Assembly (NCBI GenBank): GCA_963995525.1
Contig: OZ023217.1
Span: 22,313,512 to 22,377,511 of the forward strand
Direction of reading: 5' to 3'
Length of the DNA stretch: 64,000 nt
Source: Escarpia spicata
Taxonomy: Eukaryota > Annelida > Polychaeta > Sabellida > Siboglinidae
Below, piece by piece: positions 26,113 to 37,096 of this stretch. Position numbers and translations under genes: made by a program. Numbering within the stretch: position 1 is the stretch's first letter; every line of letters begins with the position of its first letter. The notes under the pieces are model-generated. The model worked only from the letters and a program-made list of their open reading frames with translations, was not told the origin of the DNA and ran no database searches.

Positions 26113-27266
26113 TCGCACAAAGGGTTAATGGTCAGTAGTCGGGCCAAATACAGAAATAGGTCCACCCAATTGTATGTTATAAACGTAAAGTAGTATTAAT
26201 AACAGAACAATGTAATTTGGATATGAAAATACACTTATTCTGCCAAAGGATAATAGCAGAATGGAACAATGTATCTACTAAATATGTTAATTCGTGCATT
26301 GCTTTTTTAGAATAAATAAGTGGCGAATACATCATTACGGCTAGCTGCGCATTAATGACAAATCGTTGGGTACTCGATATATAAACCGATGGCGTCCTTG
26401 ACTATTTGCCATCTAGAGCTTGTAACTTTGGGAGACATTTGGTTAAATCTGGTTAAATATTATGTTTAACAATCTCAAACAAAAACAAAGATATTCGCAA
26501 GTACTACACGTTGTCGGGGTGCACACAGGTTAACCGAATCCGCACGGTCTCGTAATTGACAGCACACGTACAAGTAAGTGACATATGCATCGCTGGGCTC
26601 CCGATTGCTCTAGTGACATGTCTGTTGGTTATTGCAAACATCTCGCTATTGACCGCGCTTTGTGCGCCACTGTGTCTGCATGCCCGGGCGAACAATGACC
26701 AGTCGTAAAGATTATTGATATTCCGTCTTATACTAATACCAAATGTACTGCTCTATTGGCGTGTGTAGGTCTGACGGACAAACGGTGCAGATTTAACGGC
26801 TGCCCACGCCCGTAATGTGGCCCGTTGGCAACGCCGGTTTGCTGAACTCGACGCAACCACCGAGTACAGATCTGTGTGTCTTTCATAGCGCGCTTAGTCG
26901 CCAAAGGCGCTCTAACACGTGGCGTTTACATTTGCAGATCTGCGTCTCCTGAAAAAAAAACGCCTGGTCGTCTAAGTACGTCTGCGGTCGATACCCGCAG
27001 GCGAGATAGAGCCTGATAAAACCCGATAGAGCGGTCTTGTAACTCGACGGAATGGCTCCAAGTCAGCAGGTTCGTGTCCGCTATACAGCTCGTGTCGCAC
27101 CAACGGTCTGCTTTGTACGTCACTCTCGGGACGACGATGTTAAAGACTGACCTATGAACGTCAATGCATACTTGGCAAGGCACAGTCAAGGAAGTGTGTC
27201 CAGATCACAGACATAGTCGTTTTAGCTTGATGATTACTCTCGGAAAATCGACGCGTCGACAGGTCA
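26113..27266. other. Upstream DNA of the 363-residue gene
   Basis: CpG-rich towards the right, with no coding sequence recognised. It probably holds distal promoter DNA for the gene at 27426. Confidence 0.4.
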
Positions 27267-27313
27267 TTCATTTCATGCATGGGACTCTTGCATTCCTTCA
27301 CAAAAGTGATTCT
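27267..27313 (+). repeat. 47-nt copy of the foldback loop
   Basis: Matches 25886-25932 at 46 of 47 positions (one A/G difference). It sits 40 bp upstream of a TATA-like box. Confidence 0.93.
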
Positions 27314-27352
27314 AACAAGCGTAAGAGTCATTTTGGTGGCGCGAACAAAAGC

Positions 27353-27359
27353 TATAAAG
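27353..27359 (+). promoter_or_regulatory. TATA-like box
   Basis: TATAAAG lies 67 bp upstream of the ATG at 27426, a spacing that fits a transcription start near 27385. Confidence 0.5.
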
Positions 27360-27425
27360 CAAACACATACGAGAAGAATTGGATAATCGTGTTACCTGTT
27401 AATCAACAACGGAAATATCTGCAAC

Positions 27426-28517
27426 ATGAAGGCTACAAGAACGAATCGTCGAGAGGTGAACTCGAGTGTTACGCAGCGTTTCATTCCGCGCAAAGCTGTT
27501 ATGGACCTGGAGCGCGGAATCATGACGGCGAGGAACGTTAAGCAGAGCAACTTCGGCAAGGCGCTTCTGCAGTCTCTCACTCACGACGATTTCATTCTGA
27601 CCACGACGCTCGACATCCTGCGTACACAGAGCTCTCGCACGCTGGCGCATTTCGAGCAGGAACGACGTTCGTTCCTGCAACGACTGGAGGGGCGCCCCGA
27701 CCCGACCCTCATCATCGATCGACCTGCGTCTCCCGTCATGACGACGCTGGCGCGGTCCGAGCCGGGTTACATGCGCGCGACGGTTGCCAAACCAAATCCA
27801 AATAGAGGCGTCAACTTCCGTACCATCGATGCCTTCACGGTCGAGAAGCAGCGCACGACGTATGCATGGGAACCGTCGGCGGGGCTAACGACCACCACCA
27901 CGCGTTTCCACTGCATCGCCAAGCCGTCACCGCCGCTCTCTCGGTTCGAGAAGCGCGACCTAATGCGCGGACTCACTTGTCACAAGCGCAACGGTTTGAC
28001 CCAGCAGCTCGCGACACAGACCGACGCCGCGCCTCGGAAGTCGACGGACCTGAAGCGTCGCCAGGCCGTGAAGGCCCGCGCTCAGGCACTCGCGATGGCT
28101 GAGGAGAAGGGCGAGCAGGCGACAGGCGGGTTGCGTGTCTTCGTTACCGAGCCCAGCGACGTTAAAGTGAAGATTAGCAAGAAGAAAAAAACTGTATTAA
28201 TTCCAAAGCTGCCAAAGCGCGAGAGCTCGTTGTTCCCGCAGTTCGAGAAATATTCTCAACAAAATGCTCCTTGCGAGGAAGAGAATGAGAATGATAAGAC
28301 AAACGAGCCTTCGTCCGGTGCCGTACGCAAGGGAGGACGCCAGGCGATCAATGCTAAGGCAGGGCCGAAGGCAGTAACTGGCAAGGCAGGAACACAAGCA
28401 GCAACGGCAGCAACACCGACCAGACCAACGTCGGCGCGGGGAAAGCACAAGAAAGTAAAACGTAAACAGGAACGAACGAAATATCGGCGTGCCGGATTGA
28501 AGCTGGTCACTACTTAA
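27426..28517 (+). CDS. Intronless gene, basic protein of unknown function (363 aa)
   Basis: The frame is uninterrupted and clearly richer in G+C than its flanks. The ATG has A at -3 (CAACATGA) and an upstream TATA-like box. The N-terminal 100 residues are helical-looking and charged (RKAVMDLERGIMTARNVKQS; LTHDDFILTTTLDILRTQ; HFEQERRSFLQRLEG). The middle is Thr/Pro-rich. From about residue 205 it is Lys/Arg/Ala-rich (KRRQAVKARAQALAMAEEKG; KISKKKKTVLIPKLPKRES). The C-terminus is a basic low-complexity tail (RGKHKKVKRKQERTKYRRAG). There is no signal peptide or membrane segment. A nuclear or nucleic-acid-binding role is only a guess from charge. Lack of introns could mean a retrogene. No family recognised. 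Confidence 0.7.
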   Translation: MKATRTNRREVNSSVTQRFIPRKAVMDLERGIMTARNVKQSNFGKALLQSLTHDDFILTTTLDILRTQSSRTLAHFEQERRSFLQRLEGRPDPTLIIDRPASPVMTTLARSEPGYMRATVAKPNPNRGVNFRTIDAFTVEKQRTTYAWEPSAGLTTTTTRFHCIAKPSPPLSRFEKRDLMRGLTCHKRNGLTQQLATQTDAAPRKSTDLKRRQAVKARAQALAMAEEKGEQATGGLRVFVTEPSDVKVKISKKKKTVLIPKLPKRESSLFPQFEKYSQQNAPCEEENENDKTNEPSSGAVRKGGRQAINAKAGPKAVTGKAGTQAATAATPTRPTSARGKHKKVKRKQERTKYRRAGLKLVTT

Positions 28518-28880
28518 CGAACTATGTTCGTGAGCTCACCAAAGGAAAGTGCTAAACCATGTTAACTTTGGCGTGTAGACACGTAGACATCATACTGACT
28601 GCAGGAGAATGCTAAGCAGGTGTCTCGTAAGTCATTTCCATGAACTCTGGGCAGTGATAGATGTTGCATTGTTTATATAAATGCCCGTCTATTTAGATGG
28701 CGTTCTGATGGGATGACTCGGTGCAGTGTCCGTGATGGAGTACCGACTGCGTTATTTGTATTGTGACTATAGCTACCACCGTGACGTCATCTACGTGACA
28801 GTGCCGTTTCGTACAGGTTTATAATGCAAGCTAGGTGAGATTGAAATTCGCTTTTGTCAATTGCTAAGAACCATCGCTAA

Positions 28881-28886
28881 AATAAA
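28881..28886 (+). terminator. Possible polyadenylation signal
   Basis: AATAAA occurs about 365 nt after the stop of the 363-residue gene. Confidence 0.35.
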
Positions 28887-28967
28887 TACAATTCCTAAGT
28901 TTATCCAAATGTATGTCTACTACCTAGCATTGATGGTGGAGAATCAGCCCTGTGTAAAATTTTATTT

Positions 28968-29710
28968 TCATTTCAAGTTGTTGTAAACGTTTACTTTCGA
29001 TACCGCCTGATAGGTTGGAGCATAAATAACATGTATGGTCCGAGTGTACAACGATCATACCCCTGGGGGCCGTGGGGGCATCTTTAAACAACAATCTTGA
29101 AACGGCTCTACCTTCTGAACCGTTCGCCCTACATCAAAATAATATGTCTCTATGGTTTCGAAATGTGGAGTAGCAAATTTTATGTTCATGTTATTTTTGC
29201 GTAGAGGCAGCCATTTTGAAGTTATGTGCAAAAAAAGTCAAATCGTGTAATTTTCTCTTTAATTGTCCTAATTATTTCCACCCTTAACCAATCAATTTAA
29301 CTCTAAACATCGCATAGTCTTGATAAAATTGCCAAAAGAAACCCCGAACTCATGCCAAGCACAAAAAGGATTGATACTATAAGGGAAAAAGTAACTAATG
29401 TTGCTCGTTTATTGCTATCATGTCAGAGCAATATTAACATGACACCACCTGGCGGATTATTCATAAAACGGTCCCAATTTATGAACCGTTCATCCTACAT
29501 CAACGTATTATGCATATAAAGATTCGAAACGAGAAGTAGCAACTATTAAGTTGTTATTTTTTTGTAAATGTTTGCAAAAAGCTGTAACATCTGATAATGT
29601 TAATATTTGTTTCTATTTGAAAAAACCCATCAAGAACATGTAATTTCGAACGATATGTTGCTTGAGTTTGGCATGCTTATATATTTTGCCGTAGCATGTT
29701 TTGTATATTA
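28968..29710 (+). repeat. Left inverted-repeat arm
   Basis: Contains two copies of a roughly 360-bp subterminal repeat, each with ACCGTTC..CCTACATCAA followed by TCGAAA.G.GGAGTAGCAA, and the string CAGAGCAATATTAACATGAC shared with the right arm. Confidence 0.8.
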
Positions 29711-29734
29711 AACATGCAATCCAAATAAAAGTTA

Positions 29735-30770
29735 GAACAACGTGCCTCACAAACAAAGCCCCTCATCAAGTTGGCGAAGGAGTGGATCAGTGCTCCACCA
29801 TCGATGACAAAACGTTGTAAAAATGCGCTCACACACATAAGTGAGACTTCTACTAGTTTCAAGAATGCATTCCAAAAAGTCAGACTTGGGGCTTCAGTTG
29901 AGGTTCCCTTGAGAGGACAATGCAGGAGGTAGGGGAAGATTCGTGCCAGAATAGAACAGACTCCTCTCGGCTCTCACGCACAATGAAAGTTTGCCCGTAC
30001 TGTGGTTAACGTGATCTGCGAAGAGCCCTGGATTCTCATCTTTATCCCTCTAACTTTCTGCTATCTGTGTTATTGGTTAAGTTGTTTCACTTGATTAGTG
30101 TGATCAGATACAAGGTATTCGGATTCAGCGCTTGTTCAAGAAGCTCCTATCCCTTCGATTCAAGCTCACCAACATACGTGAGGCACATAATGTTGTCCAA
30201 CGTAATTGAGTCCTCACGCTCTTTTTCAAAATAACATTCTCTGTTCATCAAGGCTTCCAACAAATTCCTAAGATGGCGTCAAAACCGTTTCTGGTATGCA
30301 CAGCCTTCTTCGTAGCACTGCATTGTCACCGTCGTCGTTATTATCACAGGTAAATGCCCCGACTACTCGGCTGATCCCCGGGCCAGCCACTGTCCAGCAT
30401 TCTAACAGGTGCTGGGTAAAGCCGTTCACATCGCAAACTCCCTTTACCCTTGTGTTGGTCAATCGGTATGGTCGAGAACCGTCGACTGGTCATTGTTTTC
30501 GTCCAATCACCCTCATTTCACTCATTTTGCGTTCTCGGAAGAAACACATCATGGTCTTGAATGAAGATGGAATCCACCGGACATAATTCTGATGATCGAG
30601 AGAAATGACAGAGGTGCAAGCAACTTCAGCGTGTCAAGCTGTCAACCATAGCTTGAATTTCCTATCTCGATGTGCTCGGAGGAACATGAAGATGATCTGT
30701 TGGAACTTGTGCACCAGTAGTCAGCATGGTATGACTATATAACTTTCTCGTGTAACCACAGCGATCCTGT
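29735..30770 (-). pseudogene. Transposon-associated protein, decayed copy 1 (central part)
   Basis: Minus-strand translation in broken frames gives VKGVCDVNGF, WTVAGPGISRVV, LEALMNRECYFEKEREDSIT, then a CVRAERSLFYSGTNLPLPPA-like segment with SSQGNL, SDFLECILETS and VIDGGALIHSF. These line up in order with the intact family (VKGxGGAVGL; MVAGPxISRxV; NPFxEDSxDLLxLDT; CQxRxGNLxxFFxHENQ; KSDLxxCL; xDGAAxVxML). Many stops and frameshifts. The C-terminal nuclease-like half is missing. Confidence 0.72.
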
Positions 30771-30828
30771 CTTCAATAGGCAACTCAGTTCCGCTATCCT
30801 TGTGCATCCACGTTATATGATCATCCAG

Positions 30829-30886
<58 letters not shown>

Positions 30887-30887
30887 T
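30829..30887. repeat. (TCAA)n microsatellite, LINE 3' tail
   Basis: A nearly perfect CAATCAAT run directly abutting the LINE 3' UTR, as expected for the microsatellite tails of CR1/L2-group LINEs. Confidence 0.95.
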
Positions 30888-30959
30888 TTATTTCAGACAA
30901 AAAAGCATACATGTAATATGCACTATGTCCATAGTAAAAAAGTAAAAATAAAAAGTATA

Positions 30960-33758
30960 TTATAGTGTATATATTGCACTAATCCACTTCCTGCGCAATA
31001 CAGAGGTCGTATAAACATCACTGTGTATAATACTCTCAACAATGTTGTTCGTCGATGCAGATATTCTGCTCATAAGACTGTACATGCATTTTCTAAATCT
31101 AGTATTGCAACAGTCCGTGTCAGAACTAACAAACATTAGGCTAGCACTACACCTCATAGATAGGCTGTGCATAATTCTAAATGCATTGTTATAGGAAACA
31201 ATAAAGTGCTGCATAGCGGCTTTTCTATAATTAGCCCATAAGGAACATAAATACACATTACTACAATAGGATGTGAACAGTTTATTCTTCACCTTTACTG
31301 AACAAAAGTGAAAATTCCTGAGTAGAATATTGGTTCTGCCGTACAAACTCCTTTCTTTTGATTTCATATCCGTTTCATCTGACAGGTCATTACAGATTAT
31401 ATGGCCAAGATATTTGTATGCCTTCGTTGTATTCAGAACTGCATCACCAAGCTTAATAGCTACTTCAAAACCGGTTTGTCTTGTGTCAAAAAACATTAAC
31501 TGCGACTTTACTCTGTTAAACAATATGTCGTTGTCACATCCATAATTGTATGATACATCTAGCAGTCTTTGCAACCCCTTAGCCGATGGAGCCAATAGTA
31601 CAATGTCATCAGCATACATGAGGTGATTAACAGTTGTATCACCACAATAGCATCCGATGGGTAGTTTCATCAGTAGCAAACTCAAATCATTCATGTATAA
31701 ATTAAATAAGAAAGGAGATAGCATACCCCCTTGTTTAACTCCATTAGTCACAGAGAAGAAGTTGGAAAATACCGAACCCCATTTAACACACATAGCCTGA
31801 TTACAGTACCACTGACATATCACTTTAATTAAATATTTAGACACTCCAAGCTTAAGTAGCTTCGTAAATAATGTTGTGTGATTCACCCTGTCAAATGCCT
31901 TGGAGGCATCAAGGAAGGCAACATACATGCATGACCCATGATTAGTGTAATATCGAAGGAGCTCCTTTAACACAAATACACACATTTCTGTCCCATGTTT
32001 GGGTTTGAACCCAAATTGGTTACTTGTAGTTCGTAGATGACTTTGCATCCGATTATACAGTATTTTTTCCACTATTTTTGTGAATACATTAGACAGACAT
32101 ATCGGTCTATAGTTATCTCTGTCGCTGACACGTTTATTTCTATCCTTAATAATGGGAACAATGACAGATTTTTGCATATTTCCCGGTACGTAACCGTGTG
32201 TAAGTATAGCCGACATCAATATAGCCAATAAAACTGACAGCTGTCGATCTGCCCACTTCATGTGCTCGCTAGTAATGCCGTCTAAACCAGGTGACTTATT
32301 GTAAGATAAATCTTTGATAATTTCACTAACTTCATTAACAGTCACCCTCATACCTTGGTCAAAGACAGCATGCTCCTGACACAGTTCAGCAAGAAATTCC
32401 TTGCTGCAACTTCCTCTAACTACATTAAAAATTTGACTGTAGTGTTCTTGCCACATTCCACTTATGTTCTGGCTGCCATGTACATCACCCACAGTGTTTG
32501 GTAATTTAACATTACTGTTTGTGGAGTTTTTGATTTCCCTCCAGAAATCTCTATCGTTTTTTCCACTCATTTTCTCAGCAATTTTATCCGCAATAATGGA
32601 ATTCTTTTTGTTCTTGCAAACTCTAAGTGCATGTTTGAATTTGGACCTAGCCTGCCGCATAACGTCATAAACAGCACCCGTTCTGGGTTTGCCAATGTCC
32701 CTCCACAAAAGATATGCATCTCTAGCTGCCATGTGTAAATCCTTTACATGGTCGTTCCAGCCAGGTGTAAACGGTTTCCTCTTTTCAGATACTTGCTTTA
32801 AAAATTTTTCACCTGATTTGGATAATGCAGTAATGATCTCATCATAAAATGTGTCGATGTCAGCAGTATGGCTATGATTATGACAGTTCGCGTTAGAACA
32901 TTTAATCCCTTCAGGGAAGGCAATATTACACAAACCCTCACACGTACATCTTGCATAGTATTCTATTTCACTGGATGAGAGATTATCCCACTGTATACGC
33001 TGATTTGATTCATTTATCGTAGTACCCTCATTTTCAGGCAGCTTACTGAGTGTAATTGTATATAACACTGGATGATGATCAGACAGAATACATGCATACA
33101 TAACTTTTATATCAGTAATGCAGTCTTTTGCATCATAAGTACATATAATATGATCTAACCAAGAGGTAGTGCTCCACGCTGGACTTACATATGTATATGT
33201 ATCTCCGGGGAGGTGCTCCACATCCACAATTATGAGGCTATTGTCAGTGCAGTAGCTCTGTAGAATTTCACCAAACATAGTTTCTTTAGCAAGATTAGCA
33301 TTGAAGTCCCCCACAACAGTAATACAGGTACTATTGATACTGTCAATGAAAACATTAAGTTTAGCTAAACAGTCATTAAAGTTATCCCTATTTTCATAGC
33401 TTTCAAATGGTAAATATACATTGATAAGAAAGTATTCTTTCATACCATCACTGATTTTTATACAACATAGCCAGTCATAATCCGAATCAATCATTGATAT
33501 ACTGGAATCTAACGATTTTTTCCATAGAAAACCTACTCCACCATAAGGACGACCTGTTATGACACCCCTAGTGGCATCCACAGGAGACACACCATGACCA
33601 TAGAATTCTGGATGACAACTATTCAATAATATGCATTCCTGTTTCAATAGCATCAACTCCTGTAAACACAGTATATCACACTTGTTGATAAGTTCGTGAA
33701 GATTTGGTTCAAAGCTCTTGAACCCATTACAGTTAAAACTTGCAAGTTGGATAGCCAT
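30960..33758 (-). CDS. LINE ORF2: endonuclease-reverse transcriptase (932 aa, open)
   Basis: Residues about 1-245 are an AP-type endonuclease: ASFNCNGF, the catalytic Glu in LCLQEL, GGVGFLW, VVGDFNAN and LDHI, ending SDHHPVLYTI. The reverse transcriptase follows at about 495-780, with VIVPIIKDRNKR, DNYRPICLSNVFTKIVEKIL, FLDASKAFDRVNH, VTNGVKQGGMLSPFLFNLYM and the catalytic LMYADDIVLLA. The frame has no stop or shift, so the insertion is young. The ATG begins three nucleotides after the ORF1 stop (TAAACAATG). It nicks target DNA and primes reverse transcription of its own RNA. CR1-group assignment rests on the ORF1 type, tail and motif pattern. Confidence 0.93.
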   Translation of the reverse strand: MAIQLASFNCNGFKSFEPNLHELINKCDILCLQELMLLKQECILLNSCHPEFYGHGVSPVDATRGVITGRPYGGVGFLWKKSLDSSISMIDSDYDWLCCIKISDGMKEYFLINVYLPFESYENRDNFNDCLAKLNVFIDSINSTCITVVGDFNANLAKETMFGEILQSYCTDNSLIIVDVEHLPGDTYTYVSPAWSTTSWLDHIICTYDAKDCITDIKVMYACILSDHHPVLYTITLSKLPENEGTTINESNQRIQWDNLSSSEIEYYARCTCEGLCNIAFPEGIKCSNANCHNHSHTADIDTFYDEIITALSKSGEKFLKQVSEKRKPFTPGWNDHVKDLHMAARDAYLLWRDIGKPRTGAVYDVMRQARSKFKHALRVCKNKKNSIIADKIAEKMSGKNDRDFWREIKNSTNSNVKLPNTVGDVHGSQNISGMWQEHYSQIFNVVRGSCSKEFLAELCQEHAVFDQGMRVTVNEVSEIIKDLSYNKSPGLDGITSEHMKWADRQLSVLLAILMSAILTHGYVPGNMQKSVIVPIIKDRNKRVSDRDNYRPICLSNVFTKIVEKILYNRMQSHLRTTSNQFGFKPKHGTEMCVFVLKELLRYYTNHGSCMYVAFLDASKAFDRVNHTTLFTKLLKLGVSKYLIKVICQWYCNQAMCVKWGSVFSNFFSVTNGVKQGGMLSPFLFNLYMNDLSLLLMKLPIGCYCGDTTVNHLMYADDIVLLAPSAKGLQRLLDVSYNYGCDNDILFNRVKSQLMFFDTRQTGFEVAIKLGDAVLNTTKAYKYLGHIICNDLSDETDMKSKERSLYGRTNILLRNFHFCSVKVKNKLFTSYCSNVYLCSLWANYRKAAMQHFIVSYNNAFRIMHSLSMRCSASLMFVSSDTDCCNTRFRKCMYSLMSRISASTNNIVESIIHSDVYTTSVLRRKWISAIYTL

Positions 33759-33761
33759 TGT

Positions 33762-34060
33762 TTACGATTTGCGAAAGAAGAATTTCCTAATGTATACACC
33801 AGCAGGCCATCTTTGGGGGTCGTAGAAGTTAGAAGTGTTATCGCACATTGCTTCCACCTTAAAGGAGGCGTACGTGTCATGTTTGGTTTCCAGCTGGGTG
33901 CATTTTGCTGTTACATTAAAAGTGCACTTAATGTATTGTTCAAGCTCACTAGGTGACGTGCATGGATCCAACCTCGATACGAACATGGTCAGGAATCGAC
34001 CGGGTCTTGCTTTCAACGTAGAGTCATTTCTGGTGCCAATCACGATATAAACAACTATCA
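33762..34060 (-). CDS. LINE ORF1 C-terminal part (5'-truncated)
   Basis: Encodes IGTRNDSTLKARPG, FVSRLDPCTSPSELEQYI, ETKHDTYASFKVEA and WPAGVYIRKFFFRKS. This is the RRM-like C-terminal domain typical of ORF1 in CR1/Jockey-group LINEs, which binds element RNA. Upstream residues of the open frame belong to flanking DNA. It ends in TAA three nucleotides before the ORF2 ATG. Confidence 0.78.
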
Positions 34061-34084
34061 CTTCGTAAAGGTATAGTATGGCTG

Positions 34085-34870
34085 CTGACACATTCTTAGT
34101 GATCCTGGCTTCGGTCAGAACATCAGGCCATCTGGCGCAGATCTACCATGGTGGCCCACTAAGCCAGTTCAATGTGTATGCCTCCTTGCATCACGACAAA
34201 TTTATCTTCACTGAGAGAATTTCTAGGAATGTCAATTGATTTTCCTTGGTAATGCCTTAAACTAGTTGATCCACCACCAGCAGCGTTGCAGGTTGAGGCG
34301 CTTGGTACTGTATTGTTAAAATCATGTCTAGAACATCTGCTTTGTTATGTAAAATGGGCGAGTGGGCCTTAATGTATTTGACTGATCTTCCAAAAAAACA
34401 TATAATCGAACATCATAGTACGAAGACCGCTTGACCAGATTAACTGCATCCGTTTCTGGCCCTCCACGAAGCTCCCGTACTGTACTGCATTTATCAATTG
34501 TACCTCATCCTTCTTCTCTTCATCGAACAAGTTCGTTGTCAATGACCCCTTTCGCAGGTTGTCCGACCCTCTATTGGAAGTGACTTATATGAGTAAAGAA
34601 GGATGGACTCACATGTACCTAATCGTCCAAATTGTGAACCAATTTTAAGCGGTTTTTGAACGCTATGAAATAAACTTTGCAAGAGAAGGCTCACACTTCA
34701 TGTTCATAGGATGGGAAAACATGCATATTCAACATTGCAACATGACTCACGGAGAAGATCTTTGTACAATGTTTTCTGCAGTCGGAGAATTAGGTCCTGC
34801 TACGAGCTGGTGGAAGAAGTAATTCATCACTGGTGGAACGACTGACTCTTCACAACCCTGAGGGAACGAT
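34085..34870 (-). pseudogene. Transposon-associated protein, decayed copy 1 (N-terminal part)
   Basis: The minus strand gives DVLDMILTIQYQAPQPATLL followed by VVDQL, then HIELA.WATMVDLRQM and similar pieces with stops. In the family these precede the segment at 29735-30770, as (VLDMxLTIQYQxPQPxTLxxVDQPL; VVMxGGLHIExAxWxTxGDLL). The LINE insertion now separates the two parts. Confidence 0.62.
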
Positions 34871-34919
34871 CCTCAGAATGTTGCTTCATGAGCTGTCCTA
34901 TTTTACGTCAGAGTAAATG

Positions 34920-35454
34920 TGACTTTATTTTATTTGGATTGCGTATTTTGTTTTAAGATGCAAAACATGCTTTCACAGAATAAATTATATAAGCAGCACA
35001 AAATCAAGCCGTATTGCCTCCATAATTTGTATGTTTTTTAAAAAGAGAAACAACATTTAAATGACATGATTTAAACGGTTTTCGTAAACAACATCAATAT
35101 GACTGCCACAACGCACACACTACATACCACATAGAAGTTGGTGGTCCTTATTTTGAATCCACAGAGACATTACACTTTGATGTATAATGAACGGTTAAGA
35201 AATTAGGCCCGGTTCATGTTGTTCTCTTACAAGCATCCCATGACACACGTTAATATGGAAAATAAGTAATTTTCTCCCATATACTATCAATTATATTATT
35301 TATATTTTATTCGGAAGGAGCTTGGTGTTTCTTTTGCAATTGTTTAGTCCTAGAATGAGAAAATGGTTATGCGTTGAATCAGTGAGGGAAATTAGCATCA
35401 GAATAACAAGATTTATGGTTTTTTTACGCAAATAACATCAATATGGTTGTCATC
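34920..35454 (-). repeat. Right inverted-repeat arm, inner part
   Basis: The reverse complement carries AACCGTTCATTATACATCAA and sequence like the inner left arm. ACATCAATATG motifs near 35090 and 35430 show a direct repeat of about 340 bp. A LINE insertion separates it from 37097-37526. Confidence 0.65.
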
Positions 35455-37096
35455 ACACCCATATTAAAAAAGGCAAGTTTTGATAGTGAAATTTTGAAAA
35501 GCTATCGGCCTATTTCTAACATGTGCTTTTTATCAAAGTTAGTCGAGAGGATTCTGGCAAACCGGTTGATTGCACACATGCGTAAAAACAACCTGTATAG
35601 GCCGTTGCAATCAGCCTACAGACAGGACTGTAGTGCTGAAACTGCCCTTCTGCACGTGCATGACAATGTGATTCGGTGCATGGACGAACGCTAAGGTGTG
35701 GTGCTGCTGCTATTTGATCTGAGCGCAGCATTTGATACAATCGACCACGCCATTCTTTTAAACACACTGAGCAACACCATCGGCATCCACGATCACTGTT
35801 TGTCATGGTTCGCTGCCTACTTACAACACAGACAATACACGGTGTTGATTGCTGGTGAGCTGTCTAAACCTCACTGACTGACTTGTGGTGTCCCACAGGG
35901 GTCAGTTCTTGGACCATTACTGTCCACTATATATATGACTCCTCTCGAGTCGCTACTCAACCACCATGCTTACCATCTATGTGCAGATGACTTCCAACTT
36001 TTACAAGCATTTAGCCTGAGCGATAATATTTCACCCGACATTGCCATCACGAAAATAGACTCTGTGTCGCCAGTATCCGTCAATGGATGAAAACCAACAT
36101 GCTAAAACTCAATTATGACAAAACGGAGATCATCATCGTCCAACCGAAATGTTCTTCCTGATGGTGTAACTATCGGAAACGTTCGCATGTTACCCAACAC
36201 ACACGCCAGAAACTTGGGGGTGACCTTTGATTATAATATGTCCCTTGAGCGACACGTAACTAACATTTGCAGAAATGCGTATTACCACCTCCATAGCATT
36301 GGACGCATTCGTCGATACTTAGACAAAGAACACACAAAACAACTTGTGCATGCGCTAGTCATTTCGCGAACTGACTGCTGCAATAGTCTTCTTAATGGAT
36401 TGCCAGCGACAGTAATTGAGAAACTACAACGTGTCCAAAATGCATGTGCTCGTATCATAACGATGCGGTCGAAACGAGACCATGTCACGCCCATACTCTT
36501 GGAGCTGCACTGGCTTCCTATGAAGAGTCGCATTATTTTCAAGACCCTACTTCTCACTTTCAAATACCTTCATGGGCTTGCACCTCCATATCTATCGGCA
36601 CTTCTCTCACCGTATCGTCCGGCACGCTGTCTACGCCCCTCCGATCAGCTACTCCTTAAATAACCCACTACCCGAACTAAAATCGGCGAACGAGCATTCC
36701 CTTGTGCAAGAGCATGGAATCAACTACCACTCACAGTGCGCCAATGCACTAGTGTTAATCAGTTTAAAGTGGCATTGAAGACGCATCTTTTCACAAATTA
36801 TTTTAACCTTCGATGATCGATGATCATAATTATTTATACCTTTATTTTAATTAATTAGTATTACAATTAATCTAATTTATTGTTTTAATGGTTTGCATAA
36901 TTGTGTTTATTTATATATTTTAAGACAGTACAGTGGATTTTACTTAGTAGTAATGATTGCATAGTATTTTTAAACTGTATATCGTATGATGTTATTAATT
37001 TATTTATTTGCATTAACCATTGCAAAGCGCCCCCGCCTCAATTATTCTGATGGGGCGCCACATAAGAAATAAATTCTTCTTCTTATTATTATTATT
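35455..37096 (+). pseudogene. L2/CR1-like LINE, 5'-truncated and decayed
   Basis: The translation in broken frames gives SYRPISNMCFLSKLVERILA, LLLFDLSAAFDTIDHAILL, TCGVPQGSVLGPLLSTIYM, then CADDFQLL in place of the usual YADD/FADD. The C-terminal part follows at 36115-36663 (RNLGVTFDYNMSLERHV; ISRTDCCNSLLNGLP; VQNACARIIT; LELHWLPMKSRI) and ends with ALKTHLFTNYFN. The tail is TAAATTCTTCTTCTTATTAT. Stops at several points make it inactive. Inserted in the right arm of the inverted-repeat element. Confidence 0.88.

Larger units (their letters stand above)
30829..34060 (-). mobile_element. CR1-like non-LTR retrotransposon, 5'-truncated in ORF1
   Basis: On the minus strand the element has the end of ORF1, an intact ORF2, and a short 3' UTR with TCTGAAATAAAG followed by a long (ATTG)n tail (plus-strand CAATCAAT run 30829-30885). 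It is inserted inside the inverted-repeat element. The 5' edge near 34040-34080 is not exact. Confidence 0.9.
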
